From Thalassoglobus polymorphus (GTDB taxonomy: Bacteria > Planctomycetota > Planctomycetia > Planctomycetales > Planctomycetaceae): DNA of 64,000 nucleotides. The DNA lies in the NCBI RefSeq assembly GCF_007744255.1, contig NZ_CP036267.1:5158001-5222000 (forward strand). The letters run 5' to 3'. Made by a program: the position numbers and the translations under genes. The notes beneath the pieces were generated by a model, which worked only from the letters and a program-made list of their open reading frames with translations, was not told the DNA's origin and did not search any database. The stretch's first letter is position 1. Every line of letters begins with the position of its first letter. Below, in pieces: positions 45,714-56,633 of this stretch.

Positions 45714-46277
45714 TCAAAAGAGTCCGGAACCAAATTCGTCAACTTTTTTCGCGGATACGCGATTCGACTCGTGTGAGATGTGCGGTTTTTTCCCTGCTTG
45801 AGCCTTATCGAGACGCATGTTGTTTCCGGATTGAGCCACTGCGTTCTGCTTCGATTCGTTTTCGCCGTAGTCTTCATACCGGCAAACGTAACCTGACTGC
45901 TCAGCGAGAATCAGTTCCTTTTCAAATGCCTTCAGTACCCGCTCCTGAATCAAGTCCCGGCACTCCGAGTTGATTGGGTGAGCGATATCGGCGTACAGTT
46001 TGGCCTTTCCATCTGCCTGCTTGTGTGATCGGTCATCATCAAGCGCAGCCCCGCAAGCATTACAGTACGCAGCGCGGAGTTGATTCTTGAAACCGCAACC
46101 GTTGCAACGGTCAGTCAACTTCCGACTCGGCATCGCAACAAATGGCCCCTTCCCGCCACGGATGATTTTGAGATCCCGAATCACAAAGGCATTTTCAAAT
46201 GTGATCGAACAGAATCCGAGTAAACGTTCTTCATGGTCACATTCCATCAATTTGATGCGAACTTCCGTGATGTCCAT
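45714..46277 (-). CDS. spoVG: SpoVG-family regulator with inserted zinc ribbon
   Basis: 187 residues. Residues 1-52 (MDITEVRIKLMECDHEERLL; FVIRDLKIIRGGKGPFVAMP) and about 93-125 (LYADIAHPINSECRDLIQER) are the two halves of SpoVG. Between them lies an insert with Cys58, Cys61, Cys72 and Cys75 (CNGCGFKNQLRAAYCNACG), a zinc-ribbon pattern absent from the ~97-residue Firmicute SpoVG. A ~55-residue polar tail follows. SpoVG binds nucleic acid and acts as a pleiotropic regulator. It lies just downstream of ispE, echoing Bacillus gene order (ispE-purR-yabJ-spoVG). Confidence 0.88.
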   Translation of the reverse strand: MDITEVRIKLMECDHEERLLGFCSITFENAFVIRDLKIIRGGKGPFVAMPSRKLTDRCNGCGFKNQLRAAYCNACGAALDDDRSHKQADGKAKLYADIAHPINSECRDLIQERVLKAFEKELILAEQSGYVCRYEDYGENESKQNAVAQSGNNMRLDKAQAGKKPHISHESNRVSAKKVDEFGSGLF

Positions 46278-46388
46278 CTCGATCTCCTTTGATCGGCATC
46301 GTCAATAATCCAGAGCAAATTCAGGCTTCAGAATCAGTTCTTAAATTGTGATAGTAATCTGCATAGAGAGCCGGGCATAAAAAAATGC

Positions 46389-47285
46389 CTAGACTCCCGA
46401 TGTCACTGCCCAACTTTCCATGACTCCCAGGCTTTGTATTTTCCTGGCGACACGGTTTGCCGATTTTCGCGAACGACACAACCCAAAACAGGCAGAGCCA
46501 CTTCCGGTCATTCCACTAACAACGATATCATGTTGATCAAGAAGCTCCAAAGATTTCTCGATCTCACGACTTAAATTTCGGGCTGACCCCTGAAGTGAAT
46601 TCGTAACGAGCCAGGAAATCTGACTCAGCCCCCCCGATTCAAGAGCCTGCACAATCTCATCGTGATGAGGAGTTTCCGGTGAGGAGTGTGCTGTCCAATG
46701 TTTGAACACGTCGGCTGTGGAAAGACCAGACTGAGGTTTGACAATCACAAAGTGCAACGGACGCTTCACACGCACTGGTGTGACAATTTCTCCGCGACCG
46801 GTGCAAATCGCAGCGACGTTTGAATCCAGAAAGAAGTTTAAATCGCTTCCGAGGCTCGCCGCCAATTGATGAAGTTTTTCCTGGCTGAGGTTCAGCTCCC
46901 AGAGCTGATTCAACGCGACCAACGTCGCCGCTGCATCGCTCGAACCGCCCCCCATTCCTGCTTCACTTGGAATCCGCTTGTTCAGATGGATGATTGCTCC
47001 AGAGCGAGTTTCTGTTGTTCTTTGAAGTAACTGGGCAGCCTGGATAATCAGATTGCGATCATCATTCGGAAGCGGCTTTTCATTGGGCAGAAGAGAAGTC
47101 GAAGTCAGCTGAACGAGCGGTGACTCCTGAAGATCGAACCGAATCGAATCGTACATCCGAACAGAGACCATCAAGGTTTCGAGATCGTGAAACCCATCAT
47201 CTCGACGACCTAGAATACGTAAAGAGAGATTGATCTTCGCGGGAACTTGTACAATCAAAGAGGAATTGTCTCTACGGGTTCGCAT
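46389..47285 (-). CDS. ispE: 4-diphosphocytidyl-2-C-methyl-D-erythritol kinase
   Basis: 298 residues, GHMP kinase. Substrate region PAKINLSLRILGRRDDGFHD, ATP loop PSEAGMGGGSSDAAATL, and C-terminal SGMTGSGSACFGL-like VSGMTGSGSACFG. It phosphorylates CDP-methylerythritol in the MEP isoprenoid pathway. ATG 47285 is chosen with AAAGGAGAG about 9-12 nt upstream; a GTG nine bases earlier is too close to that site. Family A copy A5 lies immediately upstream, in its promoter region. Confidence 0.95.
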   Translation of the reverse strand: MRTRRDNSSLIVQVPAKINLSLRILGRRDDGFHDLETLMVSVRMYDSIRFDLQESPLVQLTSTSLLPNEKPLPNDDRNLIIQAAQLLQRTTETRSGAIIHLNKRIPSEAGMGGGSSDAAATLVALNQLWELNLSQEKLHQLAASLGSDLNFFLDSNVAAICTGRGEIVTPVRVKRPLHFVIVKPQSGLSTADVFKHWTAHSSPETPHHDEIVQALESGGLSQISWLVTNSLQGSARNLSREIEKSLELLDQHDIVVSGMTGSGSACFGLCRSRKSANRVARKIQSLGVMESWAVTSGV

Positions 47286-47314
47286 TCCAGCCACCTCTCC
47301 TTTGATGGTGTCGA

Positions 47315-47398
47315 TCTAGAACCAATCCGAAAACCACTGGAATGGTCGCTTTCCTCAACGTTTGAGAGAGTAATTTCAAGTTTCAGGATCAGTTCTAG
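47315..47398 (+). repeat. family A foldback repeat, copy A5
   Basis: TCTAGAACCAATCCGAAAAC, CTCAACGTTTGAGAGAG, TTCAGGATCAGTTCTAG. Flanked by CTAG at both ends. It begins 29 bp upstream of the ispE start codon. Confidence 0.93.
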
Positions 47399-47679
47399 TA
47401 AGTCCTCGTCTGAATCATCTTGTTTCAGCTTGTCTTTTGTCTCGCTTGCCCCTTTGGTGATTCGGAGAACGCTGCAAAGGTTGGTCGCTTCTTCCAGTAC
47501 GCTTTATCAAGAAAAACGCAAAGAAACCGACTCAGTACACAACGAATCATTCTATTGATGGTAGAAACGAGAAACCCGCTGTCAATATAGATCGGATGAA
47601 TCCACATGGATGAGGGACAGGTCTCGAAGCGTTACCAAGTGGCGTTCTCTTACAAAAAACATGTGAGGATTGGTCGGTC
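47399..47679. other. intergenic region, no gene recognised
   Basis: 280 bp between repeat A5 and the BRCT-MerR-TPR gene's stop. No terminator, repeat or convincing coding sequence. Confidence 0.35.
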
Positions 47680-48993
47680 TCAGTCGCCAAGCTCACCGAG
47701 TTGCTCGATTCGCTGACGTGCCACATCCGCCCAAGGTCCACGATGGTCGTGCTTCAGGTACTCTTCCCAGTGTAACCGGGCGACGTCTGTTTTGCCCATC
47801 TGGTTGAGGGTTTCTGCGAGATGATAGTGAGCATCGGGATACTCGGGCAGAATTGTCAACGCAACCTGAAAAGCGTTGGCTGCCGCAGAGTTCTCACCAA
47901 GTTCGTTGTGCAAGCATCCGATCTGAGTCCAGGCTTCCAGAAAGTCCTGATCATGTTCGGCAGCGACATAGTAACGTTCCAAAGCTCCTTCCGTGGCCCC
48001 CAATCGGTAAAGACATTCACCAAGTTGAAAATGAACGTCAGAGCTTTGCGGAGAGGACATCGCTGCCAATCGAAATGCCTCCAGTGCATCCTGAATTTGA
48101 CCAGCGTCATAAAGTCGACATCCCTCAACGAGCCAGTCCCGATTTGAATCGGCTCTGGTGTCAATCGGTGTTGCTGCAACGCTTGCGAAGGAGATTGATT
48201 GCGGGTCGTCTTCGTGATCCTCAAGGGCTTCGCTCGGTACCTCTTCGGTGTCAAATTCGAAAACTCGCTGACCTGTTGCAGGCATCACGAGGCCATGATG
48301 ATCGCGAATCATCACGCCCAGACTATGAGCGAGAATTTGCAACTGTTCAAGCGGACGCTCATCCCCACGGCGAACGCTGGGAAGGCTCTTTAAACTCTTT
48401 TCAATCTCTTGCCTTGGAATTCCTGAGCCGAGCAATTCACTGAGTCGACGGGCAGAACTGACTTCGCGGAAATCAAAGTAGGGAAGCCGATGAACTTTTC
48501 GAATAGGTTGAATCAGTCCGCTGCGCTCCCACCCCCGAATCACATGCGTCGAAATTCCAAGAATCGAAGAGAGCATCGCAGGGGTATACAGCCGATGAAC
48601 TTCTTCTCGGTGATCATTCAACCCCAGCAACGTCAGCCATTGCGATTCATTCAAAATTTGAATATCAGCACCAGACTGAATCCAGCGTTCAACCTGCTGG
48701 AGCTTCACTGATGGCTGTCCGTTATCTTCAAGCGGCCAGCCTTCTTCACCGATCACGATCATCGTCAGTTGTCGGCTGACATGATCCGTCGCTGTCCCGC
48801 CATTTTCTTCAACAAGCTTGGCGGCTTCGGCATGCGTGGTCGATGCAAGTATTCCCGTGAACGTCACCCGCTCCCCCTGAAGACAAGGCGAACTGTTCAA
48901 ATGTGAAGAATCAGAAGAAAATACAGGCTGCGTCATTTCCGGAATGGGCGAATGTGAAGGGAGCGATCGGAAACTTTTTCTGATCTCGAACAT
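47680..48993 (-). CDS. BRCT-MerR-TPR multidomain protein
   Basis: About 437 residues. N-terminal BRCT domain (GERVTFTGILASTTHAEAAK, VEENGGTATDHVSRQLTMIV, like the LigA BRCT). Then a MerR-type winged helix (YTPAMLSSILGISTHVIRGW, RLPYFDFREVSSARRLSELL). After an acidic linker come at least three TPR repeats (DVHFQLGECLYRLGATEGAL; AWTQIGCLHNELGENSAAAN). Probably a DNA-binding regulator linked to damage or protein assembly; this is inference. The start is uncertain; ATG 48993 or 48936 are both possible, neither with a clear ribosome site. Confidence 0.75.
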   Translation of the reverse strand: MFEIRKSFRSLPSHSPIPEMTQPVFSSDSSHLNSSPCLQGERVTFTGILASTTHAEAAKLVEENGGTATDHVSRQLTMIVIGEEGWPLEDNGQPSVKLQQVERWIQSGADIQILNESQWLTLLGLNDHREEVHRLYTPAMLSSILGISTHVIRGWERSGLIQPIRKVHRLPYFDFREVSSARRLSELLGSGIPRQEIEKSLKSLPSVRRGDERPLEQLQILAHSLGVMIRDHHGLVMPATGQRVFEFDTEEVPSEALEDHEDDPQSISFASVAATPIDTRADSNRDWLVEGCRLYDAGQIQDALEAFRLAAMSSPQSSDVHFQLGECLYRLGATEGALERYYVAAEHDQDFLEAWTQIGCLHNELGENSAAANAFQVALTILPEYPDAHYHLAETLNQMGKTDVARLHWEEYLKHDHRGPWADVARQRIEQLGELGD

Positions 48994-49372
48994 ACCCGAG
49001 ATTACCGAACACGGCAAACGCTCGAGATCGAAATTGTGTATACTGAGAATTATATTAGAGACTGACTGAACAACATGCGCGAACGGCGAAGGCATGTTTT
49101 CGGAATTCATCAAGGATTGAGGAATTTGGTGTTAGAAACTGCCATTGATCTGAAAATGACGCCACAACTCCTGTTCTCAGCCTCAAATTCTGGATTTTGG
49201 GGCACTCCAGCATTGTTCGAATTCCTGTTCACGTTTTGCCTCATAAAGAACTGCAAGTTTACTGGTAAAACGTATTCAGCACAGGCATACCTTCGAGCTG
49301 ATTTTTTAAGTTCGAATCAAAATTTTTCTTTGTTTGCGAACCCCATGGTCTCGCCTGATTGAGTGAATTGGG

Positions 49373-50434
49373 ATGATGCGCAACCCTGTCGATGTGATAA
49401 TCCTTGGTCAAGGAATCGCAGGCACAACCCTGGCCTGGAGGCTCCTCTCGGCGGGCTGCTCAGTCATGGTGCTCGACCGTGGAGATCGAATGACAGCCTC
49501 CAAAATTGCAGCCGGGCTCATGACTCCAATCACCGGCAAACGCTTTGCAATCTCCTGGGACTGGGAAGATTTTTACTCCGAGGCCTCTCAATTTTATCGC
49601 GAAGTCGAGTCAAAAACCGGGACGCATTTCTTCGACGAACTCTCGATGCTGCGGTTGTTCCAAACCGCTGAAGAACGTCAGACATTTGAAGGGAAGCTGA
49701 GCAGGCTCACAGGCCTCGTCTCTTCAACCCACCCTGATTTCAAGACGTTCCAACATGCAGCTGCTGAGGGTGGTTTTGAAATGATTGGGGGAAGATTACA
49801 CGTTGAAGAATATCTGAAAGCTTCACGGAAGATGTTCCAATCTATGGACTCGTACATCGAGTGTTCCATCGATGTCCAAGCAGAAATAGAAATCCAACCG
49901 AACAAGATCGTCATCCCAAAACTCAATTTAACGGGAAAACAGTTTGTCTCCTGTCAGGGATTTCAATCGACGATGCTTCCTTATTTCGACTCGGTCAAAT
50001 TCAACCCAGCTAAAGGGGAGATCCTTGATATCAAGACTCGCAATTCCAACATCGACCGTGTTGTCCATCGAGGAATCTGGATGTCTCCCAGAGGAAAACA
50101 GCTTCGAATCGGAGCAACCTACGACTGGAGTGACCTCTCAACGAACGTCACCGAAAATGGGCGCCACTGGCTGACATGCCGACTCAACAAGCTGCTACCC
50201 AGTGAGTACGAAATTGTTCAACACCAGGCAGCCATTCGTCCAACAATGAAAGATTTCCATCCTGTCCTGGGAGCCCACCCGAAGTTGAACAACGTTAGAA
50301 TTTTCAACGGCCTCGGTTCGAAAGGGGCACTCATGGCTCCGCGACTGGCTCAAATGCTAACCAACCAGTTGCTTCACCAAACTCCACTCCCACTGAACCT
50401 GAGTGTGGAGAGATGGTTTCAAGAAGAATCGTAA
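49373..50434 (+). CDS. FAD-dependent DAO-family oxidoreductase
   Basis: 353 residues. N-terminal Rossmann motif VDVIILGQGIAGTTLAWRLL and the ADP-ribose acid in VMVLDRGD, followed by KIAAGLMTPITGKRF. C-terminal FAD-binding strand RIFNGLGSKGALMAPRLA closes the fold. It resembles the DAO/MnmC-C branch acting on secondary amines or amino acids; the substrate is unknown. No signal peptide. Starts at ATG 49373 or 49376. Confidence 0.82.
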   Translation: MMRNPVDVIILGQGIAGTTLAWRLLSAGCSVMVLDRGDRMTASKIAAGLMTPITGKRFAISWDWEDFYSEASQFYREVESKTGTHFFDELSMLRLFQTAEERQTFEGKLSRLTGLVSSTHPDFKTFQHAAAEGGFEMIGGRLHVEEYLKASRKMFQSMDSYIECSIDVQAEIEIQPNKIVIPKLNLTGKQFVSCQGFQSTMLPYFDSVKFNPAKGEILDIKTRNSNIDRVVHRGIWMSPRGKQLRIGATYDWSDLSTNVTENGRHWLTCRLNKLLPSEYEIVQHQAAIRPTMKDFHPVLGAHPKLNNVRIFNGLGSKGALMAPRLAQMLTNQLLHQTPLPLNLSVERWFQEES

Positions 50435-50499
50435 GCCAGAACCAACGACAATTCCCCCCCCTCTATTCAAGGAGGGATCAACTTGAGCGTTGATACTAT

Positions 50500-50581
50500 C
50501 TAGAACTGATCCTGAAACTTGAAATTGCTCTCTCAAACGTTGAGAAAAGCGGCTATCCCAGAGGTTTCCGGACTGGTTCTA
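50500..50581 (-). repeat. family A foldback repeat, copy A6
   Basis: Plus strand reads CTAGAACTGATCCTGAAAC, GCTCTCTCAAACGTTGAG, TTTCCGGACTGGTTCTA, the reverse orientation of other full copies. Between convergent genes, 3 bp from the tadC stop codon. Confidence 0.93.
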
Positions 50582-50584
50582 CGT

Positions 50585-51796
50585 TTATCCACCAGTAAAT
50601 TGCTCTGGGATTTCTGTACTGAGTGCTTCGGAGCCGCCATCTTCGTAGAACCGGTTGAGTTCCACGACAGCGGGACCGAGGAGGAACAGATAAACTGCAG
50701 GCATGAGGCAGAGGACAGTCGGGAAAAGAAGCTTGAAAGTGGCAGAGTTTGCTTTTTCATCTGCACGTTGTTTCATGCTCTCACGCATGTTGTCGGAATA
50801 CTCGGACAACGCTTCGGAAACGCTTGTTCCCATTTGGTCTGTCTGAACAAGCAGCGATGAAAACGAATGAACTTCCGGAAGATCGACCCGTTTACTCAGG
50901 TTGGATAACGATTGAGAAAGCGTTCCGACATGGGCCTGGTCAGTGACGATTTTGAGTTCTTTGGAGAGTGCAGGATAAACCGGAGCGATGTCTCGCCCCA
51001 CACGTCCCAGAGCACTGATGACAGTCATCCCCTGCGATACGCACATGTTCAGTAAATCGAGCATGTCCGGCATTCCGTTTCCAATTTCTCGCAGACGGTC
51101 CTTCGCTTTTGCGCGGACATACAAACTCGGCAACGCCCACCCAAACCCAGTGCAAACAAGCAGGGCGATGATGACAGGCGTTTCCAATTGCGTTGGAACA
51201 ATAACGAGCAAGAATCCAAAAAAGAGAATCGGAGCAACCATGCAGAGGTAGCGAACGGCTGTCAGATTATGCCAGGCATGCGGTGAATAGTAACCCGCAT
51301 TCCGCAGGGCGCGCGTGATGGTCTCGCGTCCCTCTTTTGAAGTTGGCATCATGGCTGCCAACAGGGGAGTCAGCTTTCCAAATTTGTAGTCGCTTTGATC
51401 AAAATAGGGATACTCCTCTTCGACTTCTTCAACTTTGAATTCTTTAAACCTGCCCGGTTTTACTTTTGCTCCTTCAGTCGAAAAAAGAGTCGCAGCTGGG
51501 ACGTTGCTTCGCTGTGGTGATGAATCCTCGCTTTGAGCAATGACAGCTTGCTCAACTTCCTCGGAAGGCTGAAGCTCATTTTGAATGGTCGGAACCGCCG
51601 GGGATGAAGGCTCTTGCTTCGCTACGGGTTCGTGCGAATCCTCCCGCAGCTTGGAAGTCCCCTTGGGCCGCATCTTCGGCTCAGAGCGATTGGCATCCAC
51701 TGACTTTTTGCCACGCTTCCATAACTTGTAGATTGCATAGATCGCCACCGTTACCCCGACGGCGATTGCAAAGAATGTCATTTCAGATGAATTCAT
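50585..51796 (-). CDS. tadC: TadC-like type II/IV secretion F-domain protein
   Basis: 403 residues. TM near residues 7-25, then a ~110-residue charged linker unusual for TadC. The T2SSF domain (about 245-385: LREIGNGMPDMLDLLNMCVS, FSSLLVQTDQMGTSVSEALS) ends in two helices (LLFPTVLCLMPAVYLFLLGP). Inner-membrane platform component of the Tad pilus machine. Last gene of the tad operon; repeat A6 follows. Confidence 0.9.
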   Translation of the reverse strand: MNSSEMTFFAIAVGVTVAIYAIYKLWKRGKKSVDANRSEPKMRPKGTSKLREDSHEPVAKQEPSSPAVPTIQNELQPSEEVEQAVIAQSEDSSPQRSNVPAATLFSTEGAKVKPGRFKEFKVEEVEEEYPYFDQSDYKFGKLTPLLAAMMPTSKEGRETITRALRNAGYYSPHAWHNLTAVRYLCMVAPILFFGFLLVIVPTQLETPVIIALLVCTGFGWALPSLYVRAKAKDRLREIGNGMPDMLDLLNMCVSQGMTVISALGRVGRDIAPVYPALSKELKIVTDQAHVGTLSQSLSNLSKRVDLPEVHSFSSLLVQTDQMGTSVSEALSEYSDNMRESMKQRADEKANSATFKLLFPTVLCLMPAVYLFLLGPAVVELNRFYEDGGSEALSTEIPEQFTGG

Positions 51797-51894
51797 GGAT
51801 TGATTCCTTCGTGAATCCTGTCGCGATCTTCGCGGCAGTCAACTCTCTTTTTCAACCCCCATGTGAAATGGGTGCTGGATCGTCAGTTGGATCT

Positions 51895-51937
51895 CTGTTT
51901 GACTTGAATCTGTTTGACTTGAGTCTGTGTGACTGAA
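51895..51937. repeat. 15-bp tandem repeat, about three units
   Basis: CTGTTTGACTTGAAT, CTGTTTGACTTGAGT, then CTGTGTGACTGAA, in the 184-bp spacer between tadB and tadC. Confidence 0.8.
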
Positions 51938-51980
51938 CCGGATGGGAGCCAACGCATTTCATGTCGCCAATGAATCGGAG

Positions 51981-52829
51981 CTAAACCTTTTCGCTTGTTT
52001 TCAATATCCTCAGAACCCACATCGCTCCGATGAGTTCCAAGACGACGGCAGTCACTGTGATTCGCATGCCCCAAGTCGATTCCAGTAACGTCGTCAGATA
52101 TTCACCGTCTCGCAGAACAAAGAATCCGACAATGGCTGGCGGAAGCACAATCATCAACACGGCAGTCGCTCGACTGGCCGCAGTCGCAGCTTTGAGGCGT
52201 CCGAGAAATTGAATTCGGTCTCGCAACGTTTGTGACAATCGTTCGAGAACTTTGACGAGATCACCACCGGTCTGCATGTGCACTGACAGAGCTGTCACGA
52301 GGACGCTGGTCGCAACAACACCAGTTCGCTGGGGAAGTTCTTTCAACGAATTTTCAACGCTCAACCCCATTTCCAGTTTGCGAGTGCAATACAAAAGTTC
52401 GTCCCCCAAAGGAGAAGGGGTATCGTGTGCAACCAACGCGAGTGATTTCTCAAGTGACCGCCCCGTCTTTGCAGCTCGGGCGAGTTCATCAATCATCGGT
52501 GGAAGTTGACTTGTGATTTTTGATTGTCGTCGTGATCGGGTGATGATCGTAATCAAGATGGGCAACAGCGATCCGAAGGCTGCTCCGAAGGCAGTTGTCA
52601 GCAAGTTTTCCTGTAAGACGAAAATGAATCCGCCGACCGTGAATGCTGAACACAACGAAAGTGCCAGAATCATTCCTGGGGTGATTCCGAGTCCTGATTG
52701 CAGCATCAGATTGTCGAACCAACCGTTAATGCGGTTCCCGAGCGAATTGTCGTTCTCGATCGCGAAGACTTCTTCATCGCGAAGGATTCCCGCGAATTCT
52801 GGTTGTCGAAGAACTGTTGTGGTTGCCAT
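51981..52829 (-). CDS. tadB: TadB-like type II/IV secretion F-domain protein
   Basis: 282 residues. Helices near 55-95, T2SSF domain about 110-235 (LPPMIDELARAAKTGRSLEK; VTALSVHMQTGGDLVKVLER), then two C-terminal helices (AVLMIVLPPAIVGFFVL). Pairs with TadC to form the inner-membrane platform that CpaF drives. Lies 66 bp after cpaF. Confidence 0.92.
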   Translation of the reverse strand: MATTTVLRQPEFAGILRDEEVFAIENDNSLGNRINGWFDNLMLQSGLGITPGMILALSLCSAFTVGGFIFVLQENLLTTAFGAAFGSLLPILITIITRSRRQSKITSQLPPMIDELARAAKTGRSLEKSLALVAHDTPSPLGDELLYCTRKLEMGLSVENSLKELPQRTGVVATSVLVTALSVHMQTGGDLVKVLERLSQTLRDRIQFLGRLKAATAASRATAVLMIVLPPAIVGFFVLRDGEYLTTLLESTWGMRITVTAVVLELIGAMWVLRILKTSEKV

Positions 52830-52895
52830 GGGATTGGTCTCTGCCGCTGCCCCGAAAGGGCGAGTAGGAATCGTTGTTCGTAAGTAGTTGCGTTG

Positions 52896-54221
<1,326 letters not shown>

Positions 54222-54256
54222 AAGTTTGTCCTTCTGCTTCCCTGTACGGGATTTGG

Positions 54257-55432
54257 CTACTGTGTAATCGCAAGGCGATAAATGTATGGATTCTTTGGTG
54301 CGTCCGGTCGTTGTTCGCTCAAGACTGCTGTCCGTGTTGCAATGACAGTCGGCTGAACGATCAATTCAATTTCATCACCAAGCTCCGTGATCTCTAAGAG
54401 ACGAATCGAAACAAGTCGAGTCGTTAAGACCGAAGGAGTTGAGGTGTATTCCGCAGGAGGAGACTCCCGATACAAAAGCACGACACGCTCTTGACCGATT
54501 TGCTTCCTCAATTCTGTGTAGGGCATTCCTAAGAAGTCATCCGTCGCATTGAGCGTCAGAGGACCGTTTTCGAAACCAAGCTCACTTCCAAATTCTTCGA
54601 GATCGTCTTCCGACCACCCGTTTAAGAACTGATTTTCAAGAGCGTCGTCTCGTAAAGAGGTGTTGATATCAACAATGCGAATGTTTCCGAGTCGTTGACT
54701 GTTGCCGCTTCGCAAGACTATTTCAGGAATACCATCTGGAGAATTGATCACTCGTTTATTCTCGTGATCCCAACCGAACAGGTCTTGTCCAGAGCGGCCT
54801 TCAATGGCACTTGACCAGTCGTCCTGCTCTCCCCCATCAAGTTCTAAAATCGCCAGCGGCCAGGCAGGAACGTTCGCATTCTCCATGGGACGAACAGCAG
54901 AAACCTGATTGCTGATCGACGCTTCTGAAATCGCGGTGACGTCGGCGGTCGCCATTCCCGTGAGATACGGCATGAACAGCGAGACCGGGTTTCCATTCTT
55001 TCGATTGCAATGTGTTGCGACAACCACCGTTGTCGGGAAGTAATCAGTCTCGATGAATGTTGTCGAACCGGTATTCAAGTTGACGATCGGCCGACCGAAA
55101 CGAATGTCGACATGAGGATCAATACTGACAGCAACTTCACGACCGACGGCACGATTCAACAATGCTGCTTTGCGAGCAACTTCACGGACGAAGCCTGCTT
55201 TCTGCGGACTATCAAGATCGATTCGAAGAAGATCGTCGCTGGCCATTCGTTGACCAGCTGCCAGGGCAGCGGCATCCGCAGCTGTCTTTAACTCGCGCTG
55301 AGCAGTCGATAACCAAAGAGCATCCAAAACAAAAGCAACCGCTCCACCAGCAACCAGAATCGCAATCGCTAACGCCGGCATTAACGTGCCGCGTCGATTG
55401 AGAGTCTCAGGTTGTGCGATTCTGATTTGCAT
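54257..55432 (-). CDS. TadG-like pilus assembly protein
   Basis: 391 residues. N-terminal hydrophobic helix (LMPALAIAILVAGGAVAFVL) followed by STAQRELKTAADAAALAAGQ, the Tad_N (TadG) signature. The rest is predicted extracytoplasmic, with a large beta-rich part of no recognised domain; a von Willebrand A domain is not evident. Probably a minor pilin or adapter of the Tad machine. Confidence 0.82.
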   Translation of the reverse strand: MQIRIAQPETLNRRGTLMPALAIAILVAGGAVAFVLDALWLSTAQRELKTAADAAALAAGQRMASDDLLRIDLDSPQKAGFVREVARKAALLNRAVGREVAVSIDPHVDIRFGRPIVNLNTGSTTFIETDYFPTTVVVATHCNRKNGNPVSLFMPYLTGMATADVTAISEASISNQVSAVRPMENANVPAWPLAILELDGGEQDDWSSAIEGRSGQDLFGWDHENKRVINSPDGIPEIVLRSGNSQRLGNIRIVDINTSLRDDALENQFLNGWSEDDLEEFGSELGFENGPLTLNATDDFLGMPYTELRKQIGQERVVLLYRESPPAEYTSTPSVLTTRLVSIRLLEITELGDEIELIVQPTVIATRTAVLSEQRPDAPKNPYIYRLAITQ

Positions 55433-55558
55433 TGTCGTCGAAATTAGGGTTCGCTGTGAACTGAACTTGCTTGTCTTGTGTTTGCCTTGGTCTGCACTTC
55501 AGACTTTTCAAAATGGTTGCGATCGAAGCCAGATCCGATCGCAAGAAGACTCCCAAAA

Positions 55559-56593
55559 TTAGAACGAGCGTCCACTGACATCTTGCCCGCGATTCGCGGA
55601 GTCAACTGAATCTCCGTTTGATCTTTGAGAAAGATCGTTGTTGTCTTGCGGATTATCAGCGTCATTCACGCTTGAGGCGTCCGCTGTCGGTCTGCCCCGT
55701 GACCACTGGTCTTGTCGATTGTTTCTAACGTCATCTGAGTTGAAGTCACGTTGCTCGATCAGATATCGATCGGTCAATTTCCCATCAACAAACGAACGTA
55801 ACTGGCGACCGGTTCCGTTGAAGACTTCAGTAGTGAAGGCTGTCTGTTTTTCGGGGTCTTCAGGAGGGGTCAGTCCCAGGATTTGATTGAGAGTCGCACG
55901 GTTTTCATCGTCAACACCGACAACGCCGGTCCCTTTTCCTTCACCGGTATAGGTGAGGTCAAGTTTTCCTTTTTCTTCTGTCAGCAACAGAATATTGGCC
56001 TGCTCCGGTGTCAATTCGAGCGTCACTTTCTCGCCACCACGTCCACCGCGAGAGGAGCCAATGGTCACCCCGTTAATGGCAATGATTTTAACACCCTTGA
56101 ACAACGTCATGATCAACCCACCAGATTGATCAAAGTTCGGCAAATCGGAAGGCGAGAAGAGAACGTCGACGTATTGACCTGCTTTGAGTAAATTAATCGT
56201 GCCTGATGACGAGCCATCAAAGTTGACGGTCACAGCGCGTGTCCCGGCAGCCAATTCGAGTGGCGGACCTTCGTTTGGTGGGTACAGCGATGAGGAGGCA
56301 ATCGGCTTGGCAGCATGAATCGTCTCTTTCACAATTCGCCCAAGCAGGATCCGATCTGAAATCACTGTTTCAGGAGTCACATTTGAGGTCCGTGCACGAC
56401 CTGTTCCGATATGTTCAGAAGTAATCTTCGTCCCGGGAGGCAAGTCGGTGAGCGCCATCGGGATGTTCCGGATCGGATCCGGATCGACAGGTTCCTCAGT
56501 CGCGAACATATTTTTAGCAAAATACATGGCGACCAGAAGTCCAACGACTCCCAGCATAACCATCGTCAGTAAAGCAGGTGACAATCGTCGCAC
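55559..56593 (-). CDS. cpaB: CpaB/RcpC Flp pilus assembly protein
   Basis: 344 residues. One N-terminal TM (LLTMVMLGVVGLLVAMYFAK), then a SAF domain (about 45-110: MALTDLPPGTKITSEHIGTG, ILLGRIVKETIHAAKPIASS) and the RcpC domain (GTRAVTVNFDGSSSGTINLL). The C-terminus is long, polar and Asn/Asp-rich, probably disordered. GTG 56593 is chosen since GGAGAG is 6 nt upstream; an ATG 69 bp further upstream would add hydrophilic residues before the TM. CpaB normally stabilises a secretin, yet none is encoded here. Confidence 0.9.
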   Translation of the reverse strand: MRRLSPALLTMVMLGVVGLLVAMYFAKNMFATEEPVDPDPIRNIPMALTDLPPGTKITSEHIGTGRARTSNVTPETVISDRILLGRIVKETIHAAKPIASSSLYPPNEGPPLELAAGTRAVTVNFDGSSSGTINLLKAGQYVDVLFSPSDLPNFDQSGGLIMTLFKGVKIIAINGVTIGSSRGGRGGEKVTLELTPEQANILLLTEEKGKLDLTYTGEGKGTGVVGVDDENRATLNQILGLTPPEDPEKQTAFTTEVFNGTGRQLRSFVDGKLTDRYLIEQRDFNSDDVRNNRQDQWSRGRPTADASSVNDADNPQDNNDLSQRSNGDSVDSANRGQDVSGRSF

Positions 56594-56633
56594 GGTACTC
56601 TCTCCGCTATCAAAATAGATTGAATTTGTTTCG

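Noticed and set aside
47247-47558. Plus-strand frame of 103 codons across repeat A5
   Set aside because: Its central part is repeat A sequence translated, and it overlaps the start of ispE on the other strand.
49075-49362. 95-codon frame before the DAO oxidoreductase gene
   Set aside because: No ribosome site or recognisable sequence; it reads through the promoter region of the divergent genes.
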